Source of the DNA: Curtobacterium pusillum
Lineage (GTDB): Bacteria > Actinomycetota > Actinomycetes > Actinomycetales > Microbacteriaceae
DNA length: 64,000 nucleotides
Direction: 5' to 3'
NCBI RefSeq assembly: GCF_013359865.1
Contig: NZ_JABMCE010000062.1
Span: 1 to 64,000, forward strand
Shown: positions 26,972 through 35,991 of the stretch, in pieces
How the letters are laid out: each line of letters starts with the position of its first letter
Position numbering within the stretch: position 1 is the first letter of the stretch
The notes under the pieces: generated by a model
What the model saw: only the letters and a program-made list of their open reading frames with translations
Told to the model about the DNA's origin: nothing
Database searches by the model: none
Position numbers and translations under genes: made by a program

Positions 26972-28033
26972 ATGACGGACGGGAGGCGCGGCGTGCGCCC
27001 GCCGGACCGGCTGCCCTCCGGCGGACGCACGGCCCCAGGGCGGTGGTCGCGCTGGGTGCTGCGGCGTGCGCTCGGCGGGATCGGGGTGCTGTGGGCGGTC
27101 GCGACGATCGTGTTCGTCGCGATCCGGCTGATCCCCGGCGACCCCGCGCTCGCCATCCTCGGCGGGCCCGGCTCGCAGGCCTCGGCCGAGGCGGTCGCCC
27201 AGGTGCGCCAGGAGTACGGTCTCGACCGGCCGGTGCTCGTGCAGTACGCCGTGTTCCTCGGACGCCTGGCGACCGGGCACCTCGGCGACTCGTACGCGTT
27301 CCGGACCCCGGTCGCGACGCTCCTCGGGCAGCAGCTCCCCGTGACGCTGACGCTCGCGGTGCTCGGGCTCGTCGTGGCGTGGGTGCTCGCGATCGCGGCC
27401 GCGTGGTGGTCGACGCAGCGCGGCCGCTCCGCTGCCGCTGTGTCGAGCGCGCTGAGCGTCACGGCGAGCGTCACGCCGCACTTCTGGCTCGGCAGCGTCC
27501 TCATCGTGGTGTTCGCCAGCGCACTCGGGTGGGCGCCCGCGGTCAGTGACGGCACGGCCGGGGGCTGGGTGCTGCCGGTGGTGACCGTCGCCGTGCCGGT
27601 CGCCGGGTACCTCGCCGAGACCGTCCGCGACGGGGTGGTCGACGCCCAGCGGTCGGCGTTCGCCCTCGCTGCCCGGAGCCGCGGCGAGACCCGCGCGGGA
27701 CTGTTCGGACGGCACTTGCTCCGGCACGCCGCACTCCCGGGGATCGCACTGTCCGCGTGGGCCTTCGGCTCGCTCGTCTCCGGTGCGGTCGTCGTCGAGT
27801 CGGTGTTCGCGCTCCCGGGCATCGGCCGCGCGCTGGTGACCGCGGTGACGCAGCGGGACATGCCGCTCGTCGCAGGGATCGCGCTCGTCTCGGCGGCGGC
27901 GTACGTGGTGGTGCTGGCGGTCGCGGACCTCGTCGAGCGTCTGGTGGACCCGCGTGTGGACGCGACGCGTGGCGACGATCGTCCCCGCGGACGCGCCCCG
28001 CGCGCCACCCGGGCCGAGGCGGGCGCACGGTGA
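26972..28033 (+). CDS. ABC transporter permease, DppB type
   Basis: The 353-residue permease has six membrane segments and the binding-protein-dependent transport (EAA) loop near 240-260 (FALAARSRGETRAGLFGRHLLRHA). The N-terminal segment IVFVAIRLIPGDPA is typical of DppB/OppB. The ATG at 26972 has no Shine-Dalgarno. An in-frame GTG at 26993 is preceded by GGGAGG at good spacing, supplied by a copy of the dispersed element, so the true start may be there (346 residues). It follows the binding-protein gene closely. Confidence 0.9.
   Translation: MTDGRRGVRPPDRLPSGGRTAPGRWSRWVLRRALGGIGVLWAVATIVFVAIRLIPGDPALAILGGPGSQASAEAVAQVRQEYGLDRPVLVQYAVFLGRLATGHLGDSYAFRTPVATLLGQQLPVTLTLAVLGLVVAWVLAIAAAWWSTQRGRSAAAVSSALSVTASVTPHFWLGSVLIVVFASALGWAPAVSDGTAGGWVLPVVTVAVPVAGYLAETVRDGVVDAQRSAFALAARSRGETRAGLFGRHLLRHAALPGIALSAWAFGSLVSGAVVVESVFALPGIGRALVTAVTQRDMPLVAGIALVSAAAYVVVLAVADLVERLVDPRVDATRGDDRPRGRAPRATRAEAGAR
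26979..27001 (+). repeat. dispersed GGAGGCGCGG element, copy 6 (5' end of DppB-type gene)
   Basis: GGAGGCGCGGCGTGCGCCCG (26982-27001) is identical to 52062-52081 in the sugar permease gene, 25 kb away. Here the GGGAGG may act as Shine-Dalgarno for the GTG at 26993. Confidence 0.75.
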
Positions 28034-28911
28034 GCGGCATCGCCGAGCCGAGCCTCCAGGCCGGTGCCCAGCGCGACCCGTCCACCGGCCGGTCCGAGCG
28101 ATTCCGTGGGGGGACGCTCGGCCCGGCGGGGGCGGTCGCGGCCGCCGTGGTGGCCCTCGCGGTCGTCGCGGCGGCCTGGCCGGCGCTGCTCGGCGGTGGT
28201 TCCCCGCTCGCGGTGCACCCCGCGCACGCACTCCAGGCGCCGTCGTGGTCGAGTCCGTTCGGGACCGACGAGTCCGGCCGGGACGTGCTCGCCCGGGTCG
28301 TCGCCGGCACCAGGGCGTCGCTCGTGGTCGGCGTGGTCGCCACGCTCGTCGGCGGCGGGATCGGCGTCGTGCTCGGAGTGGTCGCGGGGCTCGGCGGCCG
28401 GCTCGTCGACGCCGTCGTGGGACGCATCACCGAGGTCGCGTTCGCCCTCCCGCTGCTCCTCGTCGCGCTGGTCGTCATCGCGGTGACCGGGCCTGGCCCC
28501 GTGCCGGCGACGCTCGCGGTCGGGTTCGCCACCGCACCCGGCTACGCGCGGATCGTGCGCGGCCTCGTCCGGACCGCCCGACGCTCGCAGGTCGTCGAGA
28601 CCGCCGTGGTGATGGGCCGCTCCCCCGCCCGGATCGTCGTCCGGCACGTGCTGCCCGCGGCCCTCTGGCCGGTCGTGGCCGTCGGGACGCTCGGCATCGG
28701 GCAGGCGATCGTGTGGGCATCGGCTCTCAGCTACCTCGGCGTCGGCACGCCGCCGCCCGCCCCGGAGTGGGGCGCGATGCTCGCGGACGGCCGCACCTAC
28801 CTCCAGACCGCGCCGTGGATGAGCACGTTCCCCGGCCTCGCGATCGTCGTGCTCGCGACCGCGGTGACCGTGCTCGGCCGGGCGATCAGACGAACAGGAC
28901 CCCTCCGATGA
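28030..28911 (+). CDS. ABC transporter permease, DppC type
   Basis: The 293-residue permease has an N-terminal membrane segment (about 35-55), the conserved FGTDESGRDVLARVVAGTRASL motif of DppC/OppC, and an EAA loop near 195-215 (VVETAVVMGRSPARIVVRHVLP). The GTG at 28030 overlaps the stop codon of the DppB-type gene (GTGA), so translation is coupled. It pairs with that permease to form the membrane channel. Confidence 0.91.
   Translation: MSGIAEPSLQAGAQRDPSTGRSERFRGGTLGPAGAVAAAVVALAVVAAAWPALLGGGSPLAVHPAHALQAPSWSSPFGTDESGRDVLARVVAGTRASLVVGVVATLVGGGIGVVLGVVAGLGGRLVDAVVGRITEVAFALPLLLVALVVIAVTGPGPVPATLAVGFATAPGYARIVRGLVRTARRSQVVETAVVMGRSPARIVVRHVLPAALWPVVAVGTLGIGQAIVWASALSYLGVGTPPPAPEWGAMLADGRTYLQTAPWMSTFPGLAIVVLATAVTVLGRAIRRTGPLR
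28050..28062 (-). repeat. dispersed GGAGGCGCGG element, copy 7 (inside DppC-type gene)
   Basis: GAGCCTCCAGGCC in plus reading encodes part of PSLQAGA near the N-terminus of the permease, ahead of its first membrane segment. One base differs from the core. Confidence 0.5.
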
Positions 28912-30512
28912 CCGTGCTCGACGTGCAGGGACTCACCGTCTCGATCGGCGGTACCGCAGTCGTCCAGGACGTCGCGCTCAGCGTGGCGGCCGGCGAGTGC
29001 GTCGCCCTCGTCGGCCCGTCCGGCTCGGGCAAGACCGTGACCGCGCGGGCGGCGCTCGGTCTGTCCGCGCCCGGCTCCGCCGTGCGCGTCGACCGGCTCA
29101 CCGTGGCCGGTCTCGACGTCCGGGCGTTCTCCGACCGCCGGTGGCGCAGCGTGCGCGGGTCGCGGGTCGGCTACGTCGGCCAGGAGGCGCTGGGTGCCCT
29201 GGACCCGCTGCGTCCCGTCGGGCGCGAGGTCGCGGACGCGCTGCGGCTCCACACCGAGATGACCGCGGCGTCCCGCGTGCAGGCGGTCCGCGACGCCCTG
29301 GCCGGGGTCGGCCTCGACCCGTCGATCGCGACGGACGGCCGGCTCGCGGGCACGCTGTCGGGCGGGATGCGGCAGCGCGCGCTCATCGCCGCGGCGACCG
29401 TGGGGTCGCCGGCGCTGGTCGTGGCGGACGAACCCACCACGGCGCTCGACGCCGGGGTCGCCGTGACCGTGATGGAGCAGCTGCGTGCGGCCCAGGCACG
29501 AGGGGCCGGGCTGCTCGTGATCACGCACGACCTCGGACTCGTCGCCGGGTGGGCGGACCGCGTGGTCGTCATGCACGAGGGGCGGGTCGTCGAGCAGGGC
29601 ACGGTGACGTCCGTGTTCGAGGACCCGCAGCACGCGTCGACGCAGGCGCTCGTGTGCGCCGCCTCGCACGCTGCGCGGTCTGCCGGTGCGACGCCTCGCG
29701 CCGACGCTCCTGCCCCGGCGGAGACGGGTACGGTGCTCGCGGCGGCCGGACTCTCCCGCTCGTTCGACGGCGTGCCCGCGGTCGACGCGGTGTCGTTCGG
29801 GCTCGGTCGCGGGCGGGTCCTCGGGGTGATCGGCGCATCCGGTTCCGGGAAGACCACGCTCGCGCGGATGCTCCTCGGACTCGAGACCCCCGACACCGGC
29901 ACGGTCACGCTCGACGGGTCGCCGTGGGTACCACTCGACGAACGCGAACGTCGACCGTGGCGGCACCGGTTGTCCGCCGTCGTGCAGGACCCGGGCGCGA
30001 CGTTCGACGAGCGGTGGAGCGTGGAGCGTGTCCTCGCGGACGCGTTCTCGGGCGGTGCCGAACGTTCCGCCCGCGGTGCCCTCGGTGACCGTGTCGACGC
30101 GGCGCTCGAGCAGGTCGGGCTCGACCCCGCGCTCCGACGCCGGTCCCCACTGACGCTGTCCGGCGGGCAGCGGCAACGGCTCGCGATCGCCCGGGCGCTG
30201 GCGACCTCGCCCGAGGTGATCGTGCTCGACGAACCCGTCACGGCGCTCGACGCCACGGTGCAGGACGCGGTGCTGACGCTGCTCGAGGGCCTGCGGGACA
30301 CGACCGGCGTGGCGATGGTGTTCGTGTCGCACGACCTCCGTGCCGTGCGACGGATGGCCGACGACGTGCTCGTCGTGCATGAGGGCCGCGTCGTGGAGCA
30401 CGGCCCCGCGGCGTCGGTGTTCGACCGGCCGACGCACGCCGTGACCGCGCGGCTCCTGCACGCGGCGGACCGGCTCGCCGCGGGCCCGCGGCCGGAGGCC
30501 GACGCCGCGTGA
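28908..30512 (+). CDS. fused double ABC ATPase for peptide-type importer
   Basis: The 534-residue protein joins two ATP-binding cassettes, equivalent to DppD plus DppF. Domain 1 has Walker A GPSGSGKT (36-43) and signature LSGGMRQR; domain 2 has Walker A GASGSGKTT (about 311-319) and LSGGQRQR near 418. Both have Walker B aspartates followed by glutamate (VVADEPTTALD, IVLDEPVTALD). The ATG overlaps the DppC-type stop codon (ATGA). A single chain thus powers the importer. It ends 9 bp from the convergent MFS gene; TGACGGCTGCCGTCA at the junction is a small palindrome. Confidence 0.93.
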   Translation: MTVLDVQGLTVSIGGTAVVQDVALSVAAGECVALVGPSGSGKTVTARAALGLSAPGSAVRVDRLTVAGLDVRAFSDRRWRSVRGSRVGYVGQEALGALDPLRPVGREVADALRLHTEMTAASRVQAVRDALAGVGLDPSIATDGRLAGTLSGGMRQRALIAAATVGSPALVVADEPTTALDAGVAVTVMEQLRAAQARGAGLLVITHDLGLVAGWADRVVVMHEGRVVEQGTVTSVFEDPQHASTQALVCAASHAARSAGATPRADAPAPAETGTVLAAAGLSRSFDGVPAVDAVSFGLGRGRVLGVIGASGSGKTTLARMLLGLETPDTGTVTLDGSPWVPLDERERRPWRHRLSAVVQDPGATFDERWSVERVLADAFSGGAERSARGALGDRVDAALEQVGLDPALRRRSPLTLSGGQRQRLAIARALATSPEVIVLDEPVTALDATVQDAVLTLLEGLRDTTGVAMVFVSHDLRAVRRMADDVLVVHEGRVVEHGPAASVFDRPTHAVTARLLHAADRLAAGPRPEADAA

Positions 30513-30521
30513 CGGCTGCCG

Positions 30522-32114
30522 TCAGGAGCCGGCGGGCTCCTTCGGGGCGTCCCCCGAGGACGGCACGTCGCCCGAGATGATCGGGATCTCGCTGGTCGAG
30601 AACTCCTTCGCCCAGTCGGACTGCGCGAGCTCCGACGTCGGGTCGTTGTAGTCCTTGATGACCCCGGCGACCTCGTCCTCCGACGCGACCGTCGGCCCGG
30701 ACCCCATGAGCGGCGACGACGCGGTCTCCTTGGTGAAGTACACCGCGACGAGCCCGATCACGGCCGCGGCCATCAGGTAGAACGCCGGGATGTCCTCCGC
30801 CCAGCCGAAGCCGGCGTCCTGCGCCGCGTTGATGAGCGCGGACGTCGCGAGCGGGGTGGTCCCGCCGAAGAGCGACACCGACACGTTGAACGCGATGGCG
30901 AGGGCGCCGTACCGGATGATCGTCGGGAACAGCGCGGGGAGCGTCGACGGCATCGTCGAGGTGAACGTCACGAGCACCAGGCCGAGGATGAGCAGGCCGA
31001 AGAAGACCCCGACGCCGGTGCCGCTCTGGACGAGCTGCAGGGCCGGCCACGACAGCACGATGAAGCCGATGCAGCCCGCCGCGAGCACCGGGCGGCGGCC
31101 GAACCTGTCGGACAGGCGACCCCCGAAGGTGATGACGACCATCATGAGGATCATCACGATGACGATGAGGATGAGGCCGAAGGTGGAGTCCTCCCCGAGG
31201 TTCTGCTCGAGGTAGGTCGGCATGTACGACAGGAGCATGTAGTCGGTCACGTTGAAGACGAGGACCAGGCCGATGCAGATGACGAGCGAGCGCCAGTTCT
31301 CCGCGAAGAGCCTGAGGAACGGCGTCTTCTGGGACTCGCGCTCCTGCGCCTGCTCCTGCTGCTTCTGGAACGCCGGGGTCTCCTCGAGCTTGAGGCGCAG
31401 GTAGAGACCGATCAGGCCGAGCGGCCCCGCGATGATGAACGGGATGCGCCAACCCCAGCTGAGCAGTGCGTCCTCGGACAAGCCGAACTGCAGGCCGGTG
31501 ACGATCGACGCGCCGAGAACATACCCGGCGAGGGTGCCGAACTCGAGCCACGAGCCCATGAACCCGCGGCGCTTGTCGGGCGAGTACTCGGCGATGAACG
31601 TCGCGGCGCCGCCGTACTCACCGCCGGTCGAGAAGCCCTGCAGGAAGCGGGCGAGGAGCAGGAGGATCGGCGCCCAGAACCCGATCGTGTCGTACGACGG
31701 GATGAGACCGATGGCGAGCGTGCCCGCGGCCATCAGGATCATGGTGAGCGCGAGGACCTTCTGCCGGCCGATGCGGTCACCGATCGGACCGAACACCGCT
31801 CCGCCGATCGGGCGCACGATGAACGCGGCGGCGAAGAAGCCGAACGTCGCGACGACGTTCGCGGCCGGGTCCCCCTCGGGCAGGAAGACCTTCGAGATCG
31901 TCACGGTGAGGTACGCGAAGATGCCGAAGTCGAACCACTCCATGGCGTTGCCGAGCGCAGCGGCGGCGACGGCACGCTTGAGCAGCGACTCCTCGACGAC
32001 GGTGACGTCGTCCTCGGTCAGCTTGCGGCGGGCGCGCTTGGCCTGCGCCTTCGTGCGCACGGGCTTCGTGTGGTGCGGCCTGCTGGGCCCCGCGTGGTCG
32101 TCGTTCGTCGGCAA
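30522..32114 (-). CDS. MFS transporter, metabolite:H+ symporter (ProP-like) family
   Basis: The 530-residue transporter has 12 predicted membrane segments. It has the MHS-family signatures ALGNAMEWFDFGIFAYLT near 50-65, GPIGDRIGRQKVL, and LLARFLQGFSTGGEYGGA. Members import osmoprotectants, citrate, shikimate or similar solutes with protons; ProP-type is the closest by motif, but the solute is not certain. A long charged C-terminal tail (about 465-530) is unusual and lacks the coiled coil of E. coli ProP. The TTG start at 32114 has GGAGG 5 nt upstream; longer starts have none. Confidence 0.9.
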   Translation of the reverse strand: MPTNDDHAGPSRPHHTKPVRTKAQAKRARRKLTEDDVTVVEESLLKRAVAAAALGNAMEWFDFGIFAYLTVTISKVFLPEGDPAANVVATFGFFAAAFIVRPIGGAVFGPIGDRIGRQKVLALTMILMAAGTLAIGLIPSYDTIGFWAPILLLLARFLQGFSTGGEYGGAATFIAEYSPDKRRGFMGSWLEFGTLAGYVLGASIVTGLQFGLSEDALLSWGWRIPFIIAGPLGLIGLYLRLKLEETPAFQKQQEQAQERESQKTPFLRLFAENWRSLVICIGLVLVFNVTDYMLLSYMPTYLEQNLGEDSTFGLILIVIVMILMMVVITFGGRLSDRFGRRPVLAAGCIGFIVLSWPALQLVQSGTGVGVFFGLLILGLVLVTFTSTMPSTLPALFPTIIRYGALAIAFNVSVSLFGGTTPLATSALINAAQDAGFGWAEDIPAFYLMAAAVIGLVAVYFTKETASSPLMGSGPTVASEDEVAGVIKDYNDPTSELAQSDWAKEFSTSEIPIISGDVPSSGDAPKEPAGS

Positions 32115-32420
32115 GTCGTCCTCCGGTTGTGCTGTGGGCTTCCTTCGGGCATCCGACGGGACGGCGACGCTGCAGCACGCGAGCGCTGGATCCGCCCGCC
32201 GAACAAACTCCGAGAGCCTACCAGACTGACGGCCAGAGTGGAATATCAGTTGCGATGGAACCTCTGCCGCCCGAGCGGAGTGAACGCCCGCGGCCTGAGC
32301 GGGACCGGGTAACCTGGGGTACACCGCGCACACCGCACGGTACCCCTGCGCAGTGCGCGCGGACACTCAGGCACCTCATCACGGACTCGGTGCCGCACAC
32401 ATCGATCGAAAGGCGCCTCC
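32115..32420. other. 306-bp divergent intergenic region, MFS transporter / valS
   Basis: No gene is supported. Toward valS, TAACCT (about 32309-32314) could be a -10, giving a leader of about 100 nt that contains a GC-rich hairpin. No T-box core like that of ileS is present. The stretch 32220-32260 is locally AT-richer, fitting promoter DNA. Confidence 0.45.
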
Positions 32421-35012
32421 ATGACGAAGCCCATGCCCGAGAAGCCCACCGTGGACGGTCTCGAAGACGTCTGGGGCCCCGTCTGGGAGCAGGACGGCAC
32501 CTACCGCTTCGACCGCACCGGCATCACCCGCGACGACGTCTACTCGATCGACACCCCGCCGCCCACCGCCTCCGGCTCGCTGCACATCGGCCACGTGTTC
32601 TCGTACACCCACACCGACCTCAAGGCCCGGTACGAGCGCATGCGCGGCAAGCGGGTCTTCTACCCGATGGGCTGGGACGACAACGGCCTCCCCACCGAGC
32701 GCCGCGTCCAGAACTACTACGGCGTCCGCTGCGACCCGCAGCTCCCCTACGACCCGGCCTTCGTGCCGCCGTTCGAGGGCGGCGACAACAAGTCGAGCAA
32801 GGCGGCCGACCAGATCCCGGTGTCGCGGCGCAACTTCATCGAGCTGTGCGAGCGCCTGACCGTGCAGGACGAGCAGCAGTTCGAGCACCTCTTCCGCACG
32901 CTCGGCCTGTCGGTGGACTGGACGCAGTCGTACCGCACGATCGACGACACCTCCCGCGCGAGCGCCCAGCGTGCCTTCCTCCGCAACCTCGAGCGGGGCG
33001 AGGCATACCAGGCCGACGCCCCGACGCTCTGGGACGTGACGTTCCGCACGGCGGTCGCACAGGCCGAGCTCGAGGACAAGGAGATGCCCGGCGCCTACCA
33101 CGGCATCGCCTTCCACAAGTCCGACGGCACGGGTGACATCGTCATCCAGACCACCCGTCCCGAACTCCTCCCCGCGTGCGTCGCCCTCGTCGCGCACCCG
33201 GACGACGAGCGCTTCCAGGACCTCTTCGGCACGACGGTCCGCTCCCCCCTGTTCGACGTCGAGGTCCCCGTGCTCGCGCACCACCTGGCGCAGCAGGACA
33301 AGGGCGCGGGCATCGCCATGGTCTGCACCTTCGGTGACACCACCGACGTGGTGTGGTGGCGCGAGCTGCAGCTGCCGAACCGCGCGATCATCGGCTTCGA
33401 CGGCCGCGTGCGCTCGGACGAGCCCGCGTGGATCGAGTCCGAGGGCGGCAAGGCGCTCTACGCCGAGATGGCCGGCAAGACCGTGTTCTCCGCGAAGAAG
33501 GTCGTCGTGGACGCCCTCACCGAGTCCGGCGACCTGATCGGCGACGTGAAGACGATCCAGCACCCGGTGAAGTTCTTCGAGAAGGGCGACAAGCCCCTCG
33601 AGATCGTCTCGACCCGCCAGTGGTACATCGTGAACGGCGCGCGCGACGAGCAGCTCAAGACGACGCTCCGGCAGCGCGGCGACGAGATCGCGTTCCACCC
33701 GGACTTCATGCGCGTCCGCTACGACAACTGGGTCGGGGGCCTCTCCGGCGACTGGCTGATCTCCCGCCAGCGCTTCTTCGGCGTCCCGCTCCCGGTCTGG
33801 TACCCGCTCGACGCCGACGGCAACCCGGTGTTCGACCAGCCCATCGTCCCCACCGAGGACCAGCTCCCCGTCGACCCGGCGTCCGAGCCGGCACCGGGCT
33901 ACGAGGAGTCGCAGCGCGGCGTGGCCGGCGGGTTCCAGGGCGAACTCGACGTCATGGACACCTGGGCCACCTCGTCGCTCACCCCGCAGCTCGCGGGCAA
34001 GTGGGAGACCGACCCGGCCCTCTACGACCTGGTGTACCCGTACGACGTCCGCCCGCAGGCGCAGGACATCATCCGCACCTGGCTGTTCACGACGGTGCTC
34101 CGCAGCCAGCTCGAGGCCGACGTGGTGCCGTGGAAGCACGCGAGCATCTCCGGCTTCATCGTCGACCCCGACCGCAAGAAGATGTCGAAGTCGAAGGGCA
34201 ACGTCGTCACGCCGCTGTCCATCCTCGAGCAGCACGGCGCCGACGCGGTCCGCTACTGGGCGGCGTCGTCGAAGCTCGGCACCGACGCGGCGTTCGACCC
34301 GCAGAACCCGAAGCAGATCAAGGTCGGCCGTCGCCTGGCGATCAAGGTCCTCAACGCGGCGAAGTTCGTCTACGGATTCCCCCTGCCCGAGGGCGCGACG
34401 AGCGTCACCGAGCCGCTCGACATCGACGTGCTCGCCGAGCTCGGGTCGGTCATCGAGCAGGCCACCACGGCGTTCGACGGGTTCGACCACGCTCGCGCGC
34501 TCGAGGTGACGGAACGCTTCTTCTGGACGTTCTGCGACGACTACCTCGAGCTCGTCAAGGAGCGCGCGTACGGCACCGCGACGGAGTCGACGCACGAGAC
34601 GCAGGCGAGCGCGGTCCTCGCGCTCCGCGCCGCGATCGACGCGCTCCTGCGCCTGCTCGCACCGTTCCTCCCGTTCGCGACGGAGGAAGTGTGGGCCTGG
34701 ACCCACGACACCAGCGTGCACCGCGCCTCCTGGCCGACCGTGGCCGAGCTGCCCACGCAGGCCGAACCGTCTGGTCTCCTCGGGGCTGTCGGACAGGCGC
34801 TCATCGGCATCCGCGGGGCGAAGACCGCGGCGAAGGCGTCCCAGAAGACGCCGGTCACGCACGCAGTCGTCACCGCCCCGGCCGAGACGCGGGCGCTCCT
34901 CGAGCGCGCCGCCGTCGACCTGGCGGCCGTCGGCCGCATCGAGAACCTGTCCTTCGTGGACGGGGCCGAGCTGGCCGTCACCGAGATCGAACTGGCGGAG
35001 CAGCAGGCGTAG
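32421..35012 (+). CDS. valS: valyl-tRNA synthetase
   Basis: The 863-residue class I synthetase charges tRNA-Val. It has PPPTASGSLHIGH (HIGH at 55-58), KMSKS (about 586-590), a CP1 editing domain between them and an anticodon-binding domain. It ends shortly after that domain and lacks the C-terminal coiled coil of longer bacterial ValRS, so it is the short, archaeal-like form seen in some actinobacteria. Start ATG at 32421. A 12-bp hairpin follows the stop codon. Confidence 0.96.
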   Translation: MTKPMPEKPTVDGLEDVWGPVWEQDGTYRFDRTGITRDDVYSIDTPPPTASGSLHIGHVFSYTHTDLKARYERMRGKRVFYPMGWDDNGLPTERRVQNYYGVRCDPQLPYDPAFVPPFEGGDNKSSKAADQIPVSRRNFIELCERLTVQDEQQFEHLFRTLGLSVDWTQSYRTIDDTSRASAQRAFLRNLERGEAYQADAPTLWDVTFRTAVAQAELEDKEMPGAYHGIAFHKSDGTGDIVIQTTRPELLPACVALVAHPDDERFQDLFGTTVRSPLFDVEVPVLAHHLAQQDKGAGIAMVCTFGDTTDVVWWRELQLPNRAIIGFDGRVRSDEPAWIESEGGKALYAEMAGKTVFSAKKVVVDALTESGDLIGDVKTIQHPVKFFEKGDKPLEIVSTRQWYIVNGARDEQLKTTLRQRGDEIAFHPDFMRVRYDNWVGGLSGDWLISRQRFFGVPLPVWYPLDADGNPVFDQPIVPTEDQLPVDPASEPAPGYEESQRGVAGGFQGELDVMDTWATSSLTPQLAGKWETDPALYDLVYPYDVRPQAQDIIRTWLFTTVLRSQLEADVVPWKHASISGFIVDPDRKKMSKSKGNVVTPLSILEQHGADAVRYWAASSKLGTDAAFDPQNPKQIKVGRRLAIKVLNAAKFVYGFPLPEGATSVTEPLDIDVLAELGSVIEQATTAFDGFDHARALEVTERFFWTFCDDYLELVKERAYGTATESTHETQASAVLALRAAIDALLRLLAPFLPFATEEVWAWTHDTSVHRASWPTVAELPTQAEPSGLLGAVGQALIGIRGAKTAAKASQKTPVTHAVVTAPAETRALLERAAVDLAAVGRIENLSFVDGAELAVTEIELAEQQA

Positions 35013-35021
35013 CGTCGCGGA

Positions 35022-35047
35022 CGGCCGGTCGCGTCCGCGACCGGCCG
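35022..35047 (+). terminator. hairpin after valS
   Basis: Perfect 12-bp arms CGGCCGGTCGCG (35022-35033) and CGCGACCGGCCG (35036-35047) with a very tight 2-nt centre lie 9 bp past the valS stop codon. There is no U-tract. It probably limits read-through into the small gene at 35072. Confidence 0.6.
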
Positions 35048-35057
35048 CCGAGCGACG

Positions 35058-35071
35058 GACTGGAGGCACGG
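35058..35071 (+). repeat. dispersed GGAGGCGCGG element, copy 8, acting as Shine-Dalgarno
   Basis: GACTGGAGGCACGG directly precedes the ATG at 35072. Its GGAGG lies 5 nt before the start codon and is the only plausible ribosome binding site for that gene. Confidence 0.7.
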
Positions 35072-35323
35072 ATGCAGTTGGGCACACGCTGGAACGTGGG
35101 TGGGGAGCCACCCGCGCGACTGCCCGAGGCGATGGTCGTCGCCGTACGCGGCGTCGAGGACGAGCTCGCATCGGAGTCCGTGGACACGACGGGGTGGGGC
35201 TGGACCCTGACGTTCCTCGAGGGCAAGCCGATGGTCGCACTGGACGACGGCACGTCGATCCACCTCGACGACGCCGGGCACGCGCAGGTGACGAACCCGG
35301 ACGACGCCGCGGAAGAGGACTGA
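35072..35323 (+). CDS. hypothetical small protein
   Basis: The 83-residue acidic protein starts MQLGTRWNVGGEPPARLPEAM and contains VAVRGVEDELASES, WGWTLTFLEGKPMVALDDGTSI and an acidic end. I recall similar proteins in Microbacteriaceae carrying vague names, but no cysteine cluster or catalytic motif is visible, so no function is given. It has a Shine-Dalgarno from the dispersed element. It sits between valS and a TetR gene whose start is 13 bp downstream, so the two may be cotranscribed. Confidence 0.75.
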   Translation: MQLGTRWNVGGEPPARLPEAMVVAVRGVEDELASESVDTTGWGWTLTFLEGKPMVALDDGTSIHLDDAGHAQVTNPDDAAEED

Positions 35324-35335
35324 CCGGGTACGCCC

Positions 35336-35920
35336 ATGGCCACCAGCAGCATCGAGTGCGACGTCCGGGCGCGCATCGTCGACGTCGCCGACCGGCTCTT
35401 CTACGCGCGCGGCATCCAGGCGGTCGGCATGGACGCCATCCGCACCGGCGCCGGGGTGTCGCTGAAGAAGCTCTACGCCGCGTTCCCCGGCAAGGAGCAG
35501 CTCATCGCCGCCGTCCTCGCCGGCCGGCACGACATCTGGGAGCGCGGGGTGCGCGGCGCGGTCGACGCCGCCACGACACCGCGCGACAAGCTCCTCGCGA
35601 TGTACGACTTCCTCGAGTCGTGGTTCGGCGACGACGCGTTCCGCGGCTGCGGGTTCATCAACGCGTTCGGCGAGCTCGGGGCCACCTCACCCGCCGTCGC
35701 CGAGATCGCCCGCGCGCACAAGGACTCCTTCCAGCGGTTCGTCCATCAGCTCACCGCCGATGCCGTCCCCGACCCCGACCGCGCCGAGGAACTCGCAGCG
35801 CAGCTCGCGCTGCTCGCCGAGGGCGCGCAGACGACCGCGGCGATCGCCGGCTCGACGGCGCCCGCCGTGCACGCGCGGCGCGCGGCCGCGACACTCATCG
35901 ACGCGGCGACGCGCGCCTGA
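35336..35920 (+). CDS. TetR family transcriptional regulator
   Basis: The 194-residue regulator has a TetR helix-turn-helix at about 10-55 (RIVDVADRLFYARGIQAVGMDAIRTGAGVSLKKLYAAFPGKEQL). The C-terminal part has the FRGCGFINAFGELG segment found in regulators of the YxaF/AcrR-like subgroup. Targets are unknown; neighbours are the 83-residue protein upstream and the M3 peptidase downstream, with a dispersed-element hairpin between the regulator and the peptidase. Confidence 0.9.
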   Translation: MATSSIECDVRARIVDVADRLFYARGIQAVGMDAIRTGAGVSLKKLYAAFPGKEQLIAAVLAGRHDIWERGVRGAVDAATTPRDKLLAMYDFLESWFGDDAFRGCGFINAFGELGATSPAVAEIARAHKDSFQRFVHQLTADAVPDPDRAEELAAQLALLAEGAQTTAAIAGSTAPAVHARRAAATLIDAATRA

Positions 35921-35935
35921 GACGCGACCACCTGC

Positions 35936-35979
35936 GGGACGGGAGGCGCGGGGCCCGCCCGCACCGTGCCTCCAGTCCC
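35936..35979. repeat. dispersed-element hairpin (copy 9), TetR / peptidase gap
   Basis: Two inverted arms, GGGACGGGAGGCGCGG (35936-35951) and CCGTGCCTCCAGTCCC (35964-35979), form an imperfect stem around a 12-nt GC-rich interior. It occupies most of the gap after the TetR gene, ending 12 bp before the peptidase ATG. Confidence 0.75.
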
Positions 35980-35991
35980 TAGGGTGGTGGG

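Noticed and set aside
32220..32420. A T-box leader for valS
   Set aside because: No GGTGGTACCGCG-type core or specifier stem is present upstream of valS.
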